Shown one piece after another: positions 6,664 through 11,535 of a stretch of 11,535 nucleotides of DNA (the stretch's first letter is position 1; each line of letters opens with the position of its first letter). The notes beneath the pieces were generated by a model, which saw only the letters and a program-made list of their open reading frames with translations, was not told the DNA's origin and made no database searches. A program made the translations under genes and the position numbers. Source of the DNA: Chlamydiota bacterium (lineage in GTDB: Bacteria > Chlamydiota > Chlamydiia > Chlamydiales > SLFE01); contig JAAKFL010000043.1 in the NCBI GenBank assembly GCA_011065065.1, forward strand, positions 1 through 11,535, in the 5' to 3' direction.

Positions 6664-9600
6664 TTATTCGGCAGCATTCCAAAGATAATGCGCATGACTA
6701 ATTACATATTCTCCCTCATTATTATGCAGCCTATCTGACGCATCGCAATATTCAAAAGGAGCTTGAGAGCCTTTTGAAACGAGTTTATTAGGATAAGCCT
6801 CTCCCTTCCCAATTTGCTTGGCTGCCAGAGAAAGACCCAACGATTTAGCTCGCTTAATCGCATATTGCAAGATTCTTTTGACATGGACATCTGGTAAGTT
6901 TTTGGGATATGTTCTTTCCAAAAACAAAACAGGTTTTTTTGTTGTTTCATCTAACAAAATTCGGAAAATAACCCGTGCATAAAGAGACCCATCTCTTCTT
7001 TTCAAAGCGATGACTTTGTTTTTCCCATCAATGACATAGCCGAGAAGTGCTTTATTGTGAACCGCATGACCTGCCACTCGTTGACAGCTGTCCTGGACTT
7101 CAGTTCCACAGAGAAGGAGATCAATGGGGTCATCCGTTTCCACAACTGTCAAAAGAATATCTGAATTTTTAGTTTCTGAAAAAACTCTTGTCAAAGTCTG
7201 TAGATCCTCAAAGAATTCTGAACTAGGGCTGAGTTTCATTAAAAGTCCCCTAACTATCAGAATGAGTTCAAGAACTTCATTTTTATCTGCCTTGAGAAGT
7301 TTAAGACATTGGAACTGAAATTCCTGGGACAAATTCATTTCATCATCAAATTCAACAGCTTTCCCCTTCAAGTCTTTATAGAGTAGAGGAAATTGCTTTC
7401 GCTCCAAATGATGATGCTCAAACTGATCTAAGAGAAATTCTCTCATATCAAATTCTTTCTCTTTTTTATGTGGATTGCTTTCCAACTTGGTTGGATGACT
7501 TTCGACATAATTTTCTTTCCATTTGACTAATAGATCGTCGCGTCCCTCAAATACTGCCTTAAAATGTTCAGACTGATCGAGGAGATAGCGATTTTCCTTG
7601 AACCGTCCATTGCAAACATCTTGAATATAACGTTGAAATGCCGTCATGAGTGCTTCTTTTTCTTCTGATCTCAAATCTTTGATTTTCATTAAGTAAATTC
7701 CCACTGCCTCAGGCATTCGAGAGCCAAAAAAGATGTCTATGAAACGGACAGTTTCCTCTTCATCAAGCTCTAACTCTTGTTTCGTCAATTCCTTAATCAT
7801 CTTAAATAAAGTTCCTTTAGGAATTTGTCCTTTCTGAGCCTTAAACAATTCAATTAGGCGTTGCTCTTGTTTAAAACCTATCAGTAGATTTAAATATGTG
7901 AGATCTTCTATGAGTTGATTGCTATCGGGCAAAGAGGCAAGATAAGAAAGAACACCACTTTTAATTTCAGGAGAAATTGTGGATTCATAAAGGGAACTCA
8001 AGACTTCTATGAGGAGGATTCGATTTTCGGATCGATTAAATTTTCGTGTCACCTTTTTCCTAAAATGAGTATTCGGAGGTCTCTTCTTTTGACCTGGTCT
8101 CATATAAGGCTTGACCACTTTCAGATCAACCCCTTGAGCTTCTAAAGCTTGAAATAACACCTCAAAATAAACAGAGTAATCTTTTTGCATTTCAATCTCA
8201 GTTGTCAACCGCGCGAAGTACTCCTCAGAATTCGCAATCTCCTCGATCAAAATCCGCGTCATGACGATCCGATGTACGGGGTTTCTGAGTTTGGAAATCA
8301 CCTTCAAGGCCCTTATTGGAATCCGACTCTCATCAATTTGATAATAATCAACCAATACATAGAGAAAGAGAAGCCATTTCATCAACTCTACTGTCACGTG
8401 TTCTTTTGGTTCACTTATGATGTCATTTAAAAAGGTATAATAAAATGCGGGAGTCCCCTTTTTAGAAAAAAGATTAATAAATCCACTATAACCATCCTGT
8501 ATATCATTCATCCAAATTTCATAATAAACACTTTCAATTTTACCCTTTAAAACACCATAGTCACTCGACCGATTGTATCTCACAATATTCTCCAGATGAA
8601 GAAGAGGATAAAACAGCTGTTTCTTGTAGATTTCAGTCTGGTAATGATTCGTATCATTATTTCTGATCAATGTGCGGTAACACTTTAAAAGAATTTTTGG
8701 ATCCTCTTCTTTAAATTCATGAAGGACCAACGCTAATTTCTCAGGACAGCATGCTAAACTAATACGCTTAAGCTCCTGCACGACATCATCATCAATACCC
8801 TTAAGTATTTGCAACAAGCGTCTTTCGAAAAGCGCAGCAGGATCTACTTGAGCCAGAATTTTTGCTAGAGAAACATGTGCCTCTTTCGGCAGATTAAATA
8901 CTTCTAAATAACAGGCAAAATAATGAGGATTCTCTCTTGCAATAATCTTGGCGCACTCAATTCTTTGTTCAACATTTAAGTGAAAATTCTTAAAATAACA
9001 GGCCATTTCAACGGGAGCTTTTTTAGCCAATTCAAGTGCATAGCGAAAATGAGATTCAACGGGAAGGCGAAATTTCGGAAAATGCCTCGCAGCTTCTGCT
9101 GGGTCATGATGTAACACCTTTTCAAAATAGGTGAATCTTAAATCTAAAGGGAGATCTAAATAGTCAAAATGGATCGCAAGCCATTTTAATCCGCCCTCTT
9201 TATATGGAAGATCTAAGTTCTTTAAATGGCTTAGAAGCGACCCTTCCCCTTCATGACGACTCACGATTTCCGCAATCACAATATGATCCTCCTGAGGAAG
9301 ATCAAACAAATAAATAGCATTCATAGTGCTAAGAGGACAGGCGTGCGCAATGATGAAAGCATACTTTCGACGAACTTCAATAGGAAGTTTGAATTTTTTG
9401 ATTCTGCTGGCAAAAGTAAAATATTCTTCATTATCCAAATATTTTTGTGAAATTTCAATCCTCTTTTCCAATGAAAGCTCAAATCGATCAATCACATCGA
9501 GAAGCTTATATGATGACACATCGAATAATTTATCGACAAAATCGACATGTTTATCTCTTGGCAAGTTCAAATTTCGGATATACGTAATCACATAACTCAC

Positions 9601-11391
9601 GACCTTAGTTCTATACTCCTCTTCTCTTTTTAAAAGAATTTTGACCAGTTCCATATGTTGATCAAGTGATAAGTCAAATGAATCACAATACTGCGAAAAA
9701 GTGATGACCTTCTTCTTTTTTTCTTGAGTCCAGAAAGAACAGCGAACGTCATCACTCAGAAGTTTCGCCAGTTTAAACTTCTCATCACCATTTAAAGTAA
9801 ATAGGTCAAAATTCAACGGTTTTGATAACTGATATTTTCTCGCTAGGGTTTCCGCAAATTCAAAATGGAATTGTACGGGAATATGAAATTTATCAAAGGT
9901 CTCAATCAACAATTCAGATGATGCCTTCAGGAGAACACGAGCGCATTCAAGACTGAGATCGCGATCTTCTACTTGAAATTTTTCGAAATGTTCTGCGAGA
10001 GCTTTGACATCCCTCTTCATAACCACCTTCATCAACTTCTGGCGCTCTTCTGATGTCAGGACAAAATGTTCAATACTCTCCGCAAGGTCACAAGATGCCT
10101 TTTCTGCAAAAAGTGTTGCAAACCGATAATGTTCAGATTGAGGAATCTTAAAATGATGGAAGTATTTAGCCGCAGCTTGCGGATTGTTTTTAGCAATGTG
10201 CTTCAAAATATCAAGATGCTTTTCAGGTGCGACTTTAAATTTAGCAAAGTATTTTGCTAAACCAATAGGCTTTCTTTTTGTAAGTTGACCAGCCAATTTT
10301 AGGACTTGATCTTCAGGAAGCTGGAAGTTTTCCAAAAATCTACATAATCCCATCGGTTTTCTCTTAACAAACAAGGTCGCATAATCTAAATGTTTCGCAA
10401 TAGGGATGTCATAAAGATGTAGATGTTTTGCTAAATAATAAGCGTATTTCTTTGAAATAGCTTGAGCAAACTCTAAATGCTTATCTTTGGGGATCTTAAA
10501 ACGATTGAAATGTTTGGCCAGGAGCAAGGGAGATTTCTCCATCAAAAATAGACTGAATTCATTCAAATATTCCTCAGGAATCTGAAAATTATCGATATAA
10601 GTTGAGAATGCCTCCGGATTTTCCAGAGCAATCTTCTTTGCAAGTTCTATCAGTAACTCATCTGAAATATCTAACTTATCAAAAAACTTAGCAATCACAT
10701 GTTGTTTTTGTTGAGATAGGGATATTGCGATTTCTTCAAACTTGTCGGCCGATATGGCCGAATTCATAAATTTTTCTTCAAAGATATCTGGATCCAAATT
10801 CGCTGCCAGTATGGCAAAATATTCTTGATATTCTTCAGGAATCTCAAATCTTTCAAAATTCGTGAGCACCTCCATTGGATGTTCTTCAGCAAGCTTTATT
10901 GCACAACCAAACCTAAAATTTATCTCCTTAATCTCAAACTCATCAAAATGTTCAATAACAAAAAGAGGATGATTCAGAACCATAAAACATTTAATTTGGT
11001 CATATAAATTAGGGTATTTTTTTAATTCATGAAGATAACTATCACGATTCTTTGAGCCATTAATCCCCGCAGCAAGGACATCCATAAGATAAGTCCCCAG
11101 AGAATCAACTGATTTTGTTTCTTGATTCAGCTCCCTCAATATCTCACTCGCTATTATGCTTTCGGAACAACATTGTATGACAAATTTTATGGGAGCCCCA
11201 ACCAATGTAGATCCATCAATATCTAATGTTGATTGATTATGAGTGACCTTGTGGAGAATGGATTCCCAGGATTTGGATACTTTTTCGTGGATGGATCCAA
11301 TCTGTTCTTGCTGTTCTGTGCTGACATCGCTGATTAAAATTATTTTGTTATAGGCACTTTCCAACGTATTAAAGATTTTTTGAACTCCCAT
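6664..11391 (-). CDS. Giant alpha-solenoid-like protein with about 24 29-residue repeats and a C-terminal domain
   Basis: A 1575-residue protein of unrecognised family. Residues 1-141 are a non-repeated, probably helical N-terminal region without signal peptide or membrane segment. Residues 142-850 are near-continuous repeats of 29 (sometimes 28-30) residues. The pattern is roughly PxxLAKHFxxFxIP, then xxxHLxFAxxLAKK: two short amphipathic helices split by a Phe-x-Ile/Leu-Pro turn. Residues 851-1417 are helical with no clear period and include a basic cluster at 1091-1120. Residues about 1418-1575 look like a separate alpha/beta domain with CGTEVQDSC (1428-1436), LLGYVIDGKNKVIALKRRDG (1449-1468) and VLFLERTYP (1488-1496). 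I remember no function for it. Such a layout fits a scaffold or host-interacting protein in an intracellular bacterium, but that is inference. The gene stands alone, convergent with hemW, with a good AGGAG site before the chosen ATG. Confidence 0.9.
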   Translation of the reverse strand: MGVQKIFNTLESAYNKIILISDVSTEQQEQIGSIHEKVSKSWESILHKVTHNQSTLDIDGSTLVGAPIKFVIQCCSESIIASEILRELNQETKSVDSLGTYLMDVLAAGINGSKNRDSYLHELKKYPNLYDQIKCFMVLNHPLFVIEHFDEFEIKEINFRFGCAIKLAEEHPMEVLTNFERFEIPEEYQEYFAILAANLDPDIFEEKFMNSAISADKFEEIAISLSQQKQHVIAKFFDKLDISDELLIELAKKIALENPEAFSTYIDNFQIPEEYLNEFSLFLMEKSPLLLAKHFNRFKIPKDKHLEFAQAISKKYAYYLAKHLHLYDIPIAKHLDYATLFVKRKPMGLCRFLENFQLPEDQVLKLAGQLTKRKPIGLAKYFAKFKVAPEKHLDILKHIAKNNPQAAAKYFHHFKIPQSEHYRFATLFAEKASCDLAESIEHFVLTSEERQKLMKVVMKRDVKALAEHFEKFQVEDRDLSLECARVLLKASSELLIETFDKFHIPVQFHFEFAETLARKYQLSKPLNFDLFTLNGDEKFKLAKLLSDDVRCSFWTQEKKKKVITFSQYCDSFDLSLDQHMELVKILLKREEEYRTKVVSYVITYIRNLNLPRDKHVDFVDKLFDVSSYKLLDVIDRFELSLEKRIEISQKYLDNEEYFTFASRIKKFKLPIEVRRKYAFIIAHACPLSTMNAIYLFDLPQEDHIVIAEIVSRHEGEGSLLSHLKNLDLPYKEGGLKWLAIHFDYLDLPLDLRFTYFEKVLHHDPAEAARHFPKFRLPVESHFRYALELAKKAPVEMACYFKNFHLNVEQRIECAKIIARENPHYFACYLEVFNLPKEAHVSLAKILAQVDPAALFERRLLQILKGIDDDVVQELKRISLACCPEKLALVLHEFKEEDPKILLKCYRTLIRNNDTNHYQTEIYKKQLFYPLLHLENIVRYNRSSDYGVLKGKIESVYYEIWMNDIQDGYSGFINLFSKKGTPAFYYTFLNDIISEPKEHVTVELMKWLLFLYVLVDYYQIDESRIPIRALKVISKLRNPVHRIVMTRILIEEIANSEEYFARLTTEIEMQKDYSVYFEVLFQALEAQGVDLKVVKPYMRPGQKKRPPNTHFRKKVTRKFNRSENRILLIEVLSSLYESTISPEIKSGVLSYLASLPDSNQLIEDLTYLNLLIGFKQEQRLIELFKAQKGQIPKGTLFKMIKELTKQELELDEEETVRFIDIFFGSRMPEAVGIYLMKIKDLRSEEKEALMTAFQRYIQDVCNGRFKENRYLLDQSEHFKAVFEGRDDLLVKWKENYVESHPTKLESNPHKKEKEFDMREFLLDQFEHHHLERKQFPLLYKDLKGKAVEFDDEMNLSQEFQFQCLKLLKADKNEVLELILIVRGLLMKLSPSSEFFEDLQTLTRVFSETKNSDILLTVVETDDPIDLLLCGTEVQDSCQRVAGHAVHNKALLGYVIDGKNKVIALKRRDGSLYARVIFRILLDETTKKPVLFLERTYPKNLPDVHVKRILQYAIKRAKSLGLSLAAKQIGKGEAYPNKLVSKGSQAPFEYCDASDRLHNNEGEYVISHAHYLWNAAE
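8842..10968 (-). repeat. Array of about 24 diverged 87-bp coding units (29 residues each)
   Basis: Within the giant gene, units start at residues 142, 172, 201, 230, 259, 288, 317, 346, 375, 404, 433, 462 and 491, i.e. almost exactly every 29 residues. After a disturbed stretch (about 521-596) they resume at 597, 627, 656, 686, 715 (partial), 734, 764, 793 and 822, ending near 850. The best-conserved units are 288-316 and 375-403. At the DNA level they are well diverged, so the array is old rather than a recent tandem expansion. The period differs from TPR (34), PPR (35), Sel1 (about 36) and ankyrin (33). Confidence 0.85.
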
Positions 11392-11398
11392 TCATTTT

Positions 11399-11403
11399 CT
11401 CCT
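11399..11403 (-). promoter_or_regulatory. Shine-Dalgarno site of the giant gene
   Basis: The minus strand reads AGGAG seven bases before the ATG at 11391-11389. A second ATG four bases upstream of that start is out of frame and too close to the SD. The AT-rich stretch behind it (11404-11480) probably holds the promoter, but I see no convincing -35/-10 pair. Confidence 0.65.
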
Positions 11404-11483
11404 AACTACATGATATTAAAAACTTTGTGACAATATTGCACACCTTTCAACTAAAAACATAAAGAGTATTTATCGGTTTAAAT

Positions 11484-11528
11484 AGCCCGGAGGGCTTAAA
11501 TTGCAACAGCCCCGGGCATCGCCCGGGG
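11484..11528. repeat. REP-like pair of GC-rich hairpins
   Basis: Two adjacent stem-loops: AGCCC/GGGCT (11484-11488 with 11492-11496) and the stronger CCCCGGGC/GCCCGGGG (11510-11517 with 11521-11528, loop ATC). The strong GC content stands out against the AT-rich upstream region of the giant gene. Paired short palindromes of this kind are typical of repetitive extragenic palindromic elements, often linked to RAYT transposases elsewhere in a genome; none is present here. The element may continue past the window edge. Confidence 0.7.
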
Positions 11529-11535
11529 TAAGGTT

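Noticed and set aside
6281..6695. Short minus-strand reading frames across the gap between hemW and the giant gene
   Set aside because: They run through palindromic repeats and the ends of flanking genes, lack ribosome sites and encode no recognisable protein pattern.
8842..10968. TPR, PPR, Sel1 or ankyrin repeats in the giant protein
   Set aside because: The period is 29 residues and the conserved positions (HF, F-x-I/L-P, H-L-x-F-A) do not match those families' signatures.

Overview
The window is AT-leaning bacterial DNA with long single genes, tight gene packing and short GC-rich palindromes confined to the gaps. The best clue to its source is a Ser/Thr kinase fused to a C-terminal formylglycine-generating-enzyme (FGE/SUMF1) domain, the architecture of chlamydial Pkn1. 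It sits with a CcsA-type cytochrome c assembly protein, a HemW-type radical SAM protein and a very large helical-repeat protein. Together these suggest an environmental member of the Chlamydiae (Parachlamydia/Waddlia-like) or a relative in the PVC group. This assignment is inference; no rRNA or strict marker gene is present.

Layout. Positions 1-167 hold a perfect 35-bp inverted repeat built from ACAGGAT-type words, followed by a decayed copy of a palindrome seen again at 6631-6654. On the minus strand, 2915 to 168 is a two-gene unit: a secreted TPR-like protein, then the kinase-FGE protein, with the kinase ribosome binding site overlapping the upstream stop codon. A short divergent gap (about 2916-2985) separates this unit from a plus-strand set: ccsA (start uncertain, about 2986-4632), a small coiled-coil acidic protein (4765-5217) and hemW (5207-6316), which overlaps its neighbour by 11 bases. 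From 6317 to 6663 there is no gene. That gap holds several palindromes, chiefly a nested inverted repeat of 228 bp whose central hairpin is followed by seven T residues and may end hemW transcription. From 11391 down to 6664 a single minus-strand gene encodes a 1575-residue protein. Residues 142-850 of it are about 24 copies of a 29-residue helical repeat, and its C terminus is a separate compact domain. The last 144 bases carry its ribosome binding site and a REP-like pair of hairpins.

How the genes may work together. CcsA (heme delivery and ligation to apocytochrome c outside the membrane) and HemW (heme chaperone of the CPDH-like family) both handle heme and are transcribed in the same direction, so a shared role in respiratory cytochrome maturation is plausible. 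The TPR-like protein and the kinase look translationally coupled, which suggests a common pathway, but its substrate cannot be read from the sequence. The giant repeat protein is not assigned to any family I recognise and is the most interesting object here.
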